Assembly: GCF_947623445.1 (NCBI RefSeq)
Contig: NC_135244.1
Span: 2,604,001-2,668,000 of the forward strand
Direction of reading: 5' to 3'
DNA from: Clavelina lepadiformis
Lineage: Eukaryota > Chordata > Ascidiacea > Aplousobranchia > Clavelinidae
Length of the DNA: 64,000 nucleotides
The position numbers and the translations under genes are program-made. The notes under the pieces were generated by a model. That model saw only the letters and a program-made list of their open reading frames with translations. It was not told the origin of the DNA and did no database searches. Below, piece by piece: positions 36,870 to 48,389 of the stretch (positions are counted from its first letter, which is position 1; every line of letters begins with the position of its first letter).

Positions 36870-39800
36870 ATGAAAAAGTTCATGCTCACCGTGTTACTTG
36901 GGTTATCATTCTGGGTGTGTTTTGTGTGCTTTTTCTTCGGCAGAAAGTATTTCTTGGAAACATTTTATCAAGCGAAAACAAATAAAGCAGAAGGTGCTAA
37001 TTTCACAGGATTACATCAGCACGAGTTAGATCCTGGGTTTAAAGACAAGGTGGTTTGTTTGTCTGTTTTGAAAAATTCGCACAATCTAAACGTGACGTTT
37101 CCAAAAATATATGACATTACCTCTGATGATGACGTCAAAAACTTGTCGTCAAAAGGATGTAATCACGTGATCGACAAGTATGACTTTGAAATGGATTTCA
37201 AGCACATAACGAAAGAAGAACGACACTTTCCAATCGCTTACTCCATACTCGCCCATCAAAATGCTCATCAACTTATGCTGCTCCTGAGCGCTATTTATGC
37301 TCCTCAAAATGTCTATTGCATCCACATCGATCTCAAGTCAACATCCATGTTCGAAGCAGTCAAGGAAACTGCTTCGTGTTTTTCAAACGTTTTCCTCGCA
37401 ACCAAACGAGAGGACGTCGTTTACGCCGGTTTCAGCCGGTTACAAGCGGATATAAATTGCATGGAAGATTTGGTCAATATTCCTGTTGGCCTCAACAACT
37501 GGACATATTTGATTAATTTATGCGGACAGGTATTACTCGTTTGGTCATCAGTCTAATCCTGTGTAACAACTTTTGTTGCTGTATTAAAGTTTTCACTAAA
37601 CTTCTTAACATACCAACCAGGATTATCCACTCCAAACCAACCTTGAAGCCGTGAAAATGCTGACGGAGTTCAACGGTCGTAACGTGATCGCTGGAACTGA
37701 CCAACTTACTTGGGTGACTGTGCAAAGAACAAAATGGATTTACAGGTAAACTGCAAAATTTGTTCTGCATTAGGGACATTAACCAAGGGGCCTGTCTAAC
37801 ATCTACCTATGGATGTGATAAATTTCTTTTTTGGGCAAAAAGCTGACCGAGCGTGACGCCATGATTAATCGATGTAGAACTGAAATCACTCTAAATGCAG
37901 CCCCGGTGCCTGTTTACGAAACCCCATTTCCTGTTGGTAGTTTTTATCACAACCTTTATCCTTGGACAGGGAAAAGTCTTTGCCCGACTTAAACTCGGTG
38001 CTGATTCCTCATCACTCGAGCTCCGGTTCCCGAACTTGTTTCAGTTTCGATTGATAGAAGTTTTGATTGTCACATACATTGATTTCATTTCTGCTTTTAT
38101 TTTAATTTTGATTTTCATTATGTGATGCCCAATTTTCAACAGAACAACTGAACAGAATATAACAATCTTCCTTCATGCGTTGCCCAATGATGTTACATCG
38201 GTTGCTCCAGAGTTGTAAGTCGGGCTTTTTGGGTCTATGTCGGGTTAGTGCCGGGTTCAGGTCTCGTTTGGGCTTAAGCTTAAAAAAAAAAAATTCGGGC
38301 CAGATTCGGGCCCGAATTTATACTCACACTCTGCCACATTTGCGCTGTAATTTCACTTTCTTTTCACAAATGTGCATGTGCGCAGAGTGCTAAAACCACT
38401 GGCAAGGAGCAAAGCACAACTTACAAAAGGATAACATCAAAAGATGATTTTAAATCATTCAATAAATTTAACTCTCCGGCTTAAATCGGGCTTCAAAAAA
38501 TTCTTCGAACTCGGACTGAGCTCGGGTTTGTATTTTCAGGTTCGAGCCAAGTTTAGTTTAAAATTTTAAGGCTAGTTTACAACTCCAGGTAGCTCAACAG
38601 GGATTCGAGCCCTGGTCGCATTATTTGGTGCCAGACGCTCTAACCGTTCCGCCACTGAGCCAACAAATTTGATCAATTTTGGTCATTTGAATGGACCGTA
38701 TCAGCTGCTGTAATCAGACATCTAAAAGCCTAAATATAACAATTAAAGTTGGAGTTGCAGTTTGTTTGAAGACGTGCTTATGTTAAGCAAATTCTTTAAC
38801 CCGCTTATACGCTTTAACGGCTTCATATCCCGCTTTAACGGCTAGTCAACTATAGACAACATTTGCTCTTTTAAACTTTTAATAACAATCAATCTCTTAA
38901 CTCGGGCATGTGTAGAATAAAAACAACGGTATTCTCATCATTGCAAGTATAAACAGCCTTTACTTTGATATTCAAAACGTTACTGGAATAAAGAGCGAAT
39001 TCCCATCGCAGACGCGCAGTCAACCATTATTAGGAGCGATCAGACAAGAAATTGCGAGCAGCGTAACCTGCCTCGGGAAGTAGATGTATAGGGGAGGACA
39101 TAAAACGTGTAAGGTTTGTGTATCTAAAACTTGCTAAAAAGCAATAAAAAGAATCACAGGTGGCTCAAAACATTGATACTCAAAGTCACATATCCTGAGT
39201 GAAAAACCTCTAAGTACATATCTAAAAACAGATCTAAAACAAATCAATAGTGCCGTGCTCAACTAATACTATTGTATGTCGTATTATAATAACCGATACT
39301 AATACTATAAACTATATAATAGTGCTAAACTAACACTAGACCTATCGGCGTTGGTATTATACAAGAAATTATAAAACGTGAAATTTCATGATACTTATAC
39401 GCTATAGAGCTGCACTTGCAACGTTTTGCAATTACAATATATGTGACAGAGTGGAAAATTACACAAACGAAGACGGAAAACAAGAAAGAAAAATGTTTCA
39501 GACCAAAGAGTTAAAATCTCCTCCTCCTTTCAACATGACCATACTGAAGAATTTAGCTTACAACGTCTACACTCGTCGATTCCTTCGCTGGGTGATTTTT
39601 GAAAGCGAAAAGGCGAAAGCGCTCCTGGAATGGTCGCGAGACACGTTGACACCGGATGAGCATTACTGGCTGATGCTGGATGCTCTGGAAGAAGCTCCGG
39701 GAAGAAGTGGACGAATAAGTTGGTCGTCTCCAGCAAAATATGTAAAGTGGAAATCTCTTAAGAATGATTGCTCAGGTTTGTCAAAAGAATTCTTTTTAAA

Positions 39801-40238
39801 TATTGCAATTAAGTTATAGAAAATTAAGATACATATAATTATAAAGTTTTGGAAAAGAACTATTGGTTTCGTGTTTATACGCTAATAGCTGATTTATGAT
39901 AGTAACGAATATTATGATTGATAATATAGTTAGAAATTTTCGTGTCGCGTGTTAATCTATATATATTACAAATTTACTGCTTACACTCATCAGTTTTTTA
40001 CATGTATTCTTATTTAAAAAAAACACTGGACTTATTGGATTTTTATTTGTAACATTCTTCAATAGGTTACTGGCGACACTCCAGCTGCGTTTATGGTGCA
40101 AGAGACGTAAACCAACTTATCCGTAGGAGGTCGCTATTTGCCAACAAGTTTGATGTGAAACATGACTCGCTTCCGATCACGTGTTTGCGGGAACATTTGG
40201 AAAAGAAGAAACGAAAAGAAAGACTCGAGATCCAATGA
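36870..40238 (+). CDS. GCNT1-like beta-1,6-GlcNAc transferase, copy F (complete)
   Basis: This is the only plus-strand copy with all four exons open: 36870-37529, 37621-37745, 39450-39775 and 40066-40238, giving 427 aa, the usual GCNT1 length. Order of features: tail MKKF, signal anchor (about 5-24), stem with NFT and NVT sites, catalytic domain from about 118 (FPIAYSILAHQ). Cysteines are at 63, 97, 150, 170, 197, 218, 369, 378 and 410, matching the nine conserved ones. The likely catalytic Glu is 332 in TPDEHYW. Residue 383 is Arg in GARD, where all other copies here have the conserved GAGD, so activity is in doubt. The 5' half resembles copy C and the 3' half copy D. Predicted role: beta-1,6-GlcNAc branching of O-glycans in the Golgi. 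Confidence 0.85.
38208..38588. mobile_element. hAT-like MITE in intron 2, copy F
   Basis: Same element, ends and position as at 11631-12011. A short local insertion with repeated CGCTTTAACGGC words lies downstream near 38800-38840. Confidence 0.4.
38590..38661 (-). pseudogene. tRNA-like sequence, antisense in intron 2 of copy F
   Basis: Same 72-nt tRNA-derived sequence as at 308-379. Confidence 0.55.
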
Positions 40239-41520
40239 TCATCGAAGTAACATCAGGATGAAATAACACACACTTTCATTCCCTTGCCACAAATGCAGAG
40301 GCCTCAAACGGCTTTTATGCAATTCTAAAACTTGCCCATATTTGGACATTTATTGCGCCTTAAAACGATTATTTTCGTCAGAACAAGGTGATATAAATAT
40401 TATTGTTATCATTTTTTGCCACTTTCTAAAATTATAATAAAATCGGTTGTTCTGCTGCATATATTTTAACAAGGCTTCGATGTATCCAGTCGTAAATAAT
40501 ATCGTTGATTTGCATTGTGCAAGTTATTTACTATAATTCTGTTATTTCTATACGTTCTAAAGTCAGTGCTAAATACACACTGTATCATGTTTTGTTCCTT
40601 ATTGCAATAAAGGAAAATTAAGATTCATATGTATTTTAAAAGTCGGTCTTTGTTGCATTAAATGCGATTAAGGTAAGCTCATATTTTATTCTGTTAACTA
40701 CAGCACAGTGCCATGTTTCGGTAAGCGCATATCCTCCATAAAGTATACACTAATTAGAAATGGACTTATCACACATACACAGTCAATTTATACAGGTTAG
40801 ATAAAGATTTGTAAAGAAGTATTTGAAGTAAATAAGATTTCTAGAATCCACATGCTTGACGTTTTTAACCATTTATCGAAATAGTTTTCTGCATGTCTAT
40901 GAATTACCATGACTTATAAATACGATCCAGTCTAAACTAATCTATAAACGCACCGTTTCAAGCAGACATCGTTTCTTGTGCTAGTTGGCTCTGAAGAAAT
41001 TTTTTCCCTAAGAACAAGCCATGCTTCAGATATATCCATTCTACTTCACTTTAATGGCTTGACATGTTCTCGATTTATTTTTCTTTCCAATTCTGTTGGA
41101 CTTAACTGATGAATCGCAGCTGGGAAGATCAATCATCTAAGAGTAGCAAATGTTCCGCAGAGCCATCGAAATCTTATAGTTTATTAATTTTTTTGAAATT
41201 TCTTAGTTTTAAGTAGTAATTTCAACTGCAATCTAAAAAATTAACAAACACTACTTCAACTACATTATGTCCTTGCAAAATTTTCAAGACCATTGCCTAA
41301 GTTTTAGATAAAGTTTATTAAATGTTACATTATTTTTCAATTAAATTTCTCCCCCTTATGTGTTTACGTTACTCACAGTAGACTACTTTTTGTGTTGCGT
41401 TGCGTTGATTGCCTCAGTTTCTGGTGATTCTTACCTTTAGTTTCGTAAAAAACGTTTTCACTGCACTTAAATAGTTATTTTCATTTGTAATAACTTTATT
41501 TGTGTCGTATTGTTTTACAT
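40239..41520. repeat. copy F 3' flank, right edge of the array
   Basis: Array-type 3' flank, nearly identical to 28457-29740, stops abruptly at about 41520 in the word TTTTACATATT. Nothing beyond this point matches the array except copy G. Confidence 0.7.
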
Positions 41521-41875
41521 ATTGTTTTATGGAAATATCTTTTTTCAGTCCAACTTTTCTTTGTGCTGTGTGAATTTCTTTCCACTCTTTCCATTTGTTT
41601 GAGCCTAAGGCTTTCCCTCATTCCACTTCTTATTTCCCCCCTGTACCATAGTGATTTCGTGCTTCGCGGAGTGGCGTGGTAATTGCAGAGCGCATGGTGA
41701 GATTTTGATTGAGATGAGTCATTTTACACTTGGCCGACTGGGAGACAGTTGTTGCTTTATTTGAGCGCTTTACTCTGATCTGAACTGAACGTTACTGCCT
41801 TTCAATACATTAAACGTCCGGAGTCTTTGAGTCCGGTAATTGCAGCCATAATTGAGCCAGCCCGGTTGGTGCAGC
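41521..41875. mobile_element. possible LTR-type remnant at the array edge
   Basis: The stretch begins TGTTTTATGG exactly where the array stops. It runs through a CT-rich part, and near 41800-41840 has an AATACATTAAACGTCC word followed by a short repeat of the GAGTC type, a layout seen at R/U5 ends of LTRs. I found no matching second LTR, target duplication or coding part, so this is only a guess. Confidence 0.2.
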
Positions 41876-42348
41876 AATCGTTATCTTTGTAGGACCTGGC
41901 AATAGCTGACAAACCTACTTGTCACAAAAGAGAATCAACACCATAACATGAAGAATGTTTCAGCTGTTATCGGCTTGCGAGGGATCTTAATAGCTTGTGG
42001 ATCCTTTCAAAAAAACGTCTGACACGCAACATGCCACCATATTGTAAGAAGGGGTAAAGTGAAAAAAAAAATAATAATGTGACGACGCTGCACGTATATT
42101 CCTGCGACTAAATACAATTTTTGTCCAAATTACTTTATTATATCGATTCAGTTCAGCGTAAAAACGCACAGTGCTCAAGTGTAGACCCACTGGCTTAGTT
42201 AAAGTATGCGACCTAATTTCGAATAAATAAATCCATTAAATTAAAAATGTTTGTTCCGTTTCAAAATACTAAACAATAAGTTCGTTCTACATTGCATAGC
42301 CTCCACTTTTGCGGAAAAAACAGTAATTCTGTATTCGTTATAAAAATA
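41876..42348. other. spacer between array edge and copy G, nothing seen
   Basis: AT-rich single-copy sequence downstream of copy G on its strand. No gene, RNA or repeat is recognised. Confidence 0.5.
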
Positions 42349-45075
42349 CTACCGAATGAACATTTGGTTGTCGCGTTTCTCACGAAGCCATCTACTTAAG
42401 CACGTGACCGGAAACGAATCGTAGGAAACATCGAATTTGTTTGCAAACATTTTACCGCTATCAATCATCTTCGGAACGTCTCCGGCTCCGAAGACGCAGC
42501 TGTAGTGATTCCAATAACCTACACGGAAAAGTATAAAGTTACAATGTTTAAAAAAAATTTATCACTTTGATATCTTTTATAGGATTCAGCAGTATTTGCT
42601 GGAGTTTTTAAACATGCCACCATTAGTAAGAATATAGCTTACTATTATTTCAACCTTACGCAGTGATGGCAAAGGTAAGGTAACATTGCATGATAGCATA
42701 AGACTTATGTGTCAAACTCCCGGCCCGCTTTACAATAAAATTTGGCCCGCAAAGTGTTTTATACATTGAACTATTTCCGGCCCGCGAGATCATTGTAGAG
42801 TATAACTTACTTTTTTCAAGTAAGAAACAAGATTATAACAAATCGCACAAAAGAGTAGCACAGCAGTTCTTCCACCATACGGTACAATAAATAGATTTAA
42901 TCTAACGCTTGTAATCTGGGCTGCTTTTTTCTTTATTGATTGTTTATTCTTTATCGCTTTTGGAAGGAGCTGAATGCAACATAATGACGTAACACAAGAA
43001 TAATCAAAAATAGCCCAGTGAAAACTGCTCTTATTCAGCAGCCTCAGTTTAATTTTGGCAAGTCTAATAGCACGGCAGCTTTCAATATGGCCAAAAGAAA
43101 AGTAGATATAGAGAACAGGTATTTTCAGGACCGCTGGGAAGCGGAGTATATGTTCAATAGCATCTCAGGAAAACCGGTTTGTCTCATTTGTGGCGATAGT
43201 GTCGCAGTAATTAAGGAATATAACTTAAGACGACACTATGAAACCAAACATCAAGATAGCTTCAAAAACTTAAATGCAGAGCAGAAACTGCGGAAGGTAG
43301 AAGAGTTAAAACGGAATCTGACAATTATCGAGTGCGACGTATTTTTCCTGTTTTTCGTCGGTATTTGTGCGACTCGTATTCGAAGAAAAATAATACACCG
43401 AGCTTTAAACATCAAAAACTTGGTGTTATTTCGCAGCCTGTTCCAATTCATGTACTGGTGTCGCGAAACGTGCAATCAAGTCACGTCAAGTTACGAAACG
43501 TTCAATCAAGTTTCATCCTTACGGCCCGCGGCGTTAAACAAGTTTTGAGATTTGGCCCCTGGTGCGATTGAGTTTGACACCCCTGCATAAGTTAACATAA
43601 GTTAGCATAAGTTAACAAAAGTTAACATTGCAAGATTTGAGGGATATTTTGAGCGTCACCTTATTGATTGTTTCGAATATTTTTTATTTTAACATCAGCC
43701 AAACCTGAGCAGTTATCTTTCGATGATTTCCACTTTATGTATCTCGCTGGAGACGACCAACTTATTCGTCCACTTCTTCCCGGAGCTTCTTCCAGAGCAT
43801 CCAGCATCAGCCAGTAATGCTCATCCGGTGTCAACGTGTCTCGCGACCATTCCAGGAGCGCCTTCGCTTTTTCGCTTTCAAAAATCACCCAGCGAAGGAA
43901 TCGACGAGTGTAGACGTTGTAAGCTAAATTCTTCAGTATGGTCATGTTGAAAGGAGGAGGAGATTTTAACTCTTTGGTCTGAATCATTCGTCTTTCCTGT
44001 TTTCCGTCTTTGTTTGTGTAATTTTCCACTCTATTTTAAATTAGTTTTATTACTTTGCCGTCTGCTGATTTAGTTGGCGATACAATGAAATTGTAATTTC
44101 TTAATTTTGGTTTTATCCTATATACAGTACCAGTAACATGATGGTTGGTTTAAAGCGTTAAAGAAATCGAAGAACTACAAACCGAAAAAAGGCATCAAAA
44201 TAACTGCCACTAACTTGTGAACCCATTTTGTTCTTTGCGCAATGGCCCAAATAAATTTGTCGGTTCCACCAATCCAGTTGCGATCGCCAAACATCTTTAG
44301 CTTTTTTACAATATCCAGGTTGGTTTGAAGAGGATAGTCCTGTTGAAAAACAAAGAAATATGATAAAAAATGGCCAACTTAGACAAATTAATAACGAAAT
44401 TTAGGGCAATACCTGTCCGCATAAATTAATCAGATAAGTCCAATTGTTGAGGCCAACAGGAATATTGACCAAATCTTCCATGCAATTTATATCCGCTTGT
44501 AACCGGCTGAAACCGGCGTAAACGACGTCCTCTCGTTTGGTTGCGAGGAAAACGTTTGAAAAACACGAAGCAGTTTCCTTGACTGCTTCGAACATGGATG
44601 TTGACTTGAGATCGATGTGGATGCAATAGACATTATGAGGAGCATAAATAGCGCTCAGGAGCAGCATAAGTTGATGAGCATTTTGATGGGCGAGTATGGA
44701 GTAAGCGATTGGAAAGTGTCGTTCTTCTTTGGTTATGTGCTTGAAATCCATTTCAAAGTCATACTTGTCAATCACGTGATTACATCTTTTCGAATCCAAA
44801 GTCTTGACGTCAATATCGGAAGTGACGTCAGGTACTTCTTCAAAAGTCTTATTGTTCTGATAAGTGTTGTTGAGCAGAGAGAAACAACGCCAGTTGTTTT
44901 TTTGAGCACTTAAATCTCTTGCAGATTCAGCGTTGGTATAGTTGTGAACTGTCTTCATTGAAAATGTATCTAGATGACCAAGTCTGTAAACAATATCCTT
45001 CAAATAGTAGCTTACACAAAGCATGAAGACAATCACCACGACCAACAGTTGTCTATAATGTACAAGCTTGGTCAT
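42349..45075 (-). CDS. GCNT1-like beta-1,6-GlcNAc transferase, copy G (complete, inverted)
   Basis: Minus-strand gene with exons 45075-44413, 44339-44215, 44030-43705 and 42518-42349 (stop TAG). Introns are 73, 184 and 1186 bp; total 427 aa. The N-terminus (MTKLVHYRQ, then a hydrophobic anchor at about 10-26) and stem differ fully from the array. From about residue 97 (RCNHVIDKYDFE) to the end of exon 1 it is almost identical to them. Exon 2 and exon 4 are diverged, while most of exon 3 is nearly identical again. All nine GCNT1 cysteines, the TPDEHYW Glu and GAGD are present, and no lesion is visible. It is the best candidate for a working enzyme here. A BED-finger hAT fragment sits in intron 3. 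An upstream out-of-frame ATG 25 nt before the start could lower translation. Confidence 0.88.
42704..43585 (+). mobile_element. degraded hAT (Charlie-like) element with BED-finger frame, in intron 3 of copy G
   Basis: The right end, read inward, is CAGGGGTGTCAAACTCAATC, a typical Charlie-like hAT end. The left end is a worn GTGTCAAACTC followed by GGCCCG. Candidate flanking duplications (CATAAGAC and CATAAGTT) match at 6 of 8 positions. Inside, an ATG frame from 43087 encodes a BED-type zinc finger (CLICGD, then HYETKHQ) with the start MAKRKVDIENRYFQ, as in transposase-derived GTF2IRD2/ZBED-type proteins. After about 43335 the frame loses resemblance, so the transposase body is missing. The element lies opposite to the host gene. 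Confidence 0.75.
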
Positions 45076-45307
45076 TTTCTTTTCTTGTTCCTTCGACCAT
45101 TGTTCAGCAAGATGACAGAATGACTCTCAGCAACGATCAAAGTTTAATCTATAGTCTCTATATCAATGATATTGCCTTAGCTAGAATCAAATAAGATTTG
45201 CAGTATCGTTACGTTACGTTTTGCACTACGAGTTACTCAAAGTTGGGTAATCGCTTCAATGCTGTTTTGATACGGTTAACTTCCTTTCAAGTTTTCGCCT
45301 TTCCTTT
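45076..45307. promoter_or_regulatory. upstream region of copy G
   Basis: This is presumed 5' flank of the minus-strand gene. No clear TATA box or acceptor like that of the array genes was found. Confidence 0.25.
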
Positions 45308-45738
45308 TAGGGATGGGCCGATATAAACTCAAGCCCGAATAGATTTGTGGAAAGTCGCCTTTATGGAAGATTCGGGCGAACAAGAATACCAACAATGGCG
45401 AACCCGAATACAATATTACTTATAAATTAACTGACTTTTGTTAAAAATGATGATCTAGTTTCTCGACAAAGCTAAACTGGAGTCAGCACTCAGCAGTACT
45501 TACAATGAACGTCGTTTTCCTGACGTTTTTGCTTTTTCAATCATTTTTTAAACACCATTTTTAGAAAGAAAGCGATTTGTTTATCGATTACGTCATTTTA
45601 CAAGCAAGACTTGACAACTTTTGGATGAAATTTTATTGTTTGGTTCTAATACGAATAGATTCGGGATTCGTTCGTGTCGACCTACATGAGATTCGGATTC
45701 GTGCGAACCCGAATAGTCTTCCTCGCGGCACATCCTTA
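45308..45738. mobile_element. MITE-like element with TAGGGATGGGCCGA ends
   Basis: The left end TAGGGATGGGCCGA and the right end read inward, TAAGGATGTGCCGC, match at 11 of the first 13 positions. Subterminal CCCGAAT/ATTCGGG words occur many times on both sides. I found no clear target duplication and no transposase. Confidence 0.45.
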
Positions 45739-46929
45739 GTAGTTGGTGACTGTTTTCTACGCGCGACATGTTCTTTGATATAACTGCCGCGGTCATATTT
45801 AGCTTGAAGGAATATTTCTTTCATCAGACAGAAAGTTCTTTGGTTGATAGTTTTGTACTACGTAGGCTATCCCGTATGCAGGTCTACAGGCAACGGGCTT
45901 CAGTTTTCAGCGATACAGCTGTGATTTTGATCAACGTCGTCCGCTTAACTTTGTACACGATGTACGGTGAACAAACTTGCAAAAATTAAAATGCTGATTT
46001 CAAAGCAGTCCTAGGCTAAGGTAACAAGCCTTATGTTTTATCTCACCATATAACAAAAGGTTTGTTGCGAAGAAACTTAACTGTCCTAATCAATATTGAG
46101 CGAAAGTCTAACGCTTATGCTATTATCTAACTAACAAATCCAGTTGGTACGGTATATTGCTACTGAGAAGTACACGGAAATATTCCGCTTCTGGCTAAAA
46201 CGCTAACTTGAGAGGAATTTAGGAGTTATTGTCATAAACAAATGACCGTTGAACCAACTTCTTTTCCTTTAAGTCACGCTTTTCCACAATTGCGTAACTT
46301 AAGGACACACTGAGTGTTGTTTTTTATAAAAGGGCCGATGTTTTTTTAGAATGTTTTTCTGTTGAAGACTTGCTGATTTACTCATTGTATATAAACATTG
46401 GGTATGACAATAAGTTACGCTCGACGCATCATGACTGTCGTGTTGATTGATAGGTTCGTCCTGCATGTCCTTTGATATGCAAACACCGGAAAATGAAGGG
46501 TGCTTAAAAGCCTATGTAGAAGTTATAGATTCAAAGTAGTTTAAGCAGAGACGAAATAAAACTTTTAATAGCTCCTGATAACACAACTAACGCACATTAT
46601 TATGAGCCTTTCTGCATTGATTGTCTCTTTTCATTATTTGCAACTACTTGGTATCTGTACATGTAAGAACAGCAGTAAATGCTGATGAAATGAGATCAAA
46701 TAGTAAATACAGGTGAGGAACATAGCTTAGCCCGTCGAGTCAAATAGTTTCAGAATTGAAACTATTTTAACAGTACTGTAGGCAAATACAGTAGGCCTAA
46801 GGCTAAGCACACAAACAGGACGCAAATTTAATTTAAACAGCGGCTTCTTGATGGAAGCGATATAGTTATGGTCTCCACTGAAGCAACAAGCCATTCAAGT
46901 TGAGCGCATATAACATGACCAAACAGATG
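45739..46929. other. intergenic, nothing seen
   Basis: AT-rich sequence with no supported exon, RNA or repeat. Confidence 0.4.
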
Positions 46930-46931
46930 TA

Positions 46932-47419
46932 CAGTCCCTCGTTAATCCAAATCCGGAACAACCGGAATCCCCGCTATCCGATACAAAACTGCAGGAAACC
47001 GATTTCTTCCGATGCCTTTTAAACCTTTAATCCGGAAACCCCGCTGTCTGCCTTCGACTCCGAAGTTTCGGAACAGATATGCTACATCAATAGAAAACAA
47101 TCCGATAAACTGAATTGACGAGACGTTGGATGTCCAGCTAGTTTACTAAAAACATGCAAGTAAAATATATTTTCCTTTCTGGGCGATCGTTAAAATTCTT
47201 TTTTTTTGCAAACGGTTTTTGTGACACTGACTAGCTTTTCCCGTTTAAAACGCATTAAAGTGCACCAAGCCTATCACATACAAAACTCTGACAATGACCA
47301 TGGTGACGTGTTCGCGCTCAACAATATTTCGCCCTATTATTGTTTTGATTCCGACTGTCCGGATACCTCACTAAAACGACCTTTGTGACGAAACAAAGTG
47401 GTCCGGATTAAAAAGGTCT
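46932..47419. mobile_element. possible Tigger/pogo-like remnant
   Basis: The left end CAGTCCCTCGTTAATCC, preceded by TA, and internal CCGGAT/ATCCGG words resemble Tigger-type ends. The right end is a weaker inverted match (GTCCGGATTAAAAAGGTCT followed by TA). The inside has no recognisable transposase. Confidence 0.4.
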
Positions 47420-48387
47420 TACACATTTTCATGATTACTGTATAAAATCCTCTAACTTTAGGTGTCTTGCTGCCTTCTGTAATTTTTATTAACCGATTGC
47501 ATCATTGGCAATTTCATGTCCATCGTTAGATCACGCATATATTGTGCTAGTGATCCATGCTGCGTCTTTACAATTTCTGTGTTAGTTGCTACACGAATGT
47601 GCAAACCATGTTAAGAAAATTTGATCGAATCTTATCTCTCTTCCAAATAAAACAAACCAATGTTAACTCTGGCCTGAAACTAGCGTAGTAGGCTACAACT
47701 GTATTAAGACAATGGACCTAGACTCCTAGAGCCAAATAAGGAAAACATGATGTAAGTTAACACCAATTAAAGCATGTAACGGTTACATTGCTACATTGTC
47801 AGTTATTAGGTTACATTGTAACCTAATAGCTGACAAAAGTTGTCACATTGACAACTTTTAGGAGTGGTCCGATACTTGTGCAAACGAAGTATCAAGAATC
47901 TGTTACGCCGCATTCTCATCTCGGAACAATCACTTTCGCCACACTATAGCGCAGTCCGCCAATAACAAAGACCTATATATCAAGCGAAGAACTGTTTTGT
48001 ATATCAGTAGACGTATCTGGTTGTGAAAATACGCTCACGGCAAAAGCTCGAGACTCATTAAATCGACAGCCAATCCAGACCATCAACAAGCCACGCGAAT
48101 ACGCTTGTAACGCCAGGGTTTGTCAAGCAACGTCTCTGTAAATCCTTTCCGTTAGATGGCACAAGTGGTCGATTTATCTACGATGCGACATAAGATCGGG
48201 TTCCAAGAAAAAAAAGATTTACAAATAGGGGGTTCGTGGTCCAAAAAGTTTGGGAAACCCTGCTTTTTTGCAATGTGTAACATTCTGCTTCGCCAAAGCG
48301 ACCACTTCGGTATCCAGACCGCGACCGCAATAAAGTTGGCATGAAGCAACCAATGGAACCCCGCCAACACGACCAGTAACCAATTAC
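47420..48387. other. intergenic with two adjacent hairpins near 47.8 kb
   Basis: No gene is seen. At 47798-47834 an 18-nt inverted repeat with one wobble closes over a 1-nt loop, and at 47835-47859 an 11-nt inverted repeat follows at once. Confidence 0.5.
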
Positions 48388-48389
48388 TA

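Noticed and set aside
45577..45824. Overlapping frames on both strands near 45.6-45.8 kb
   Set aside because: They lie across the right end of a MITE and show no family features or splice sites.
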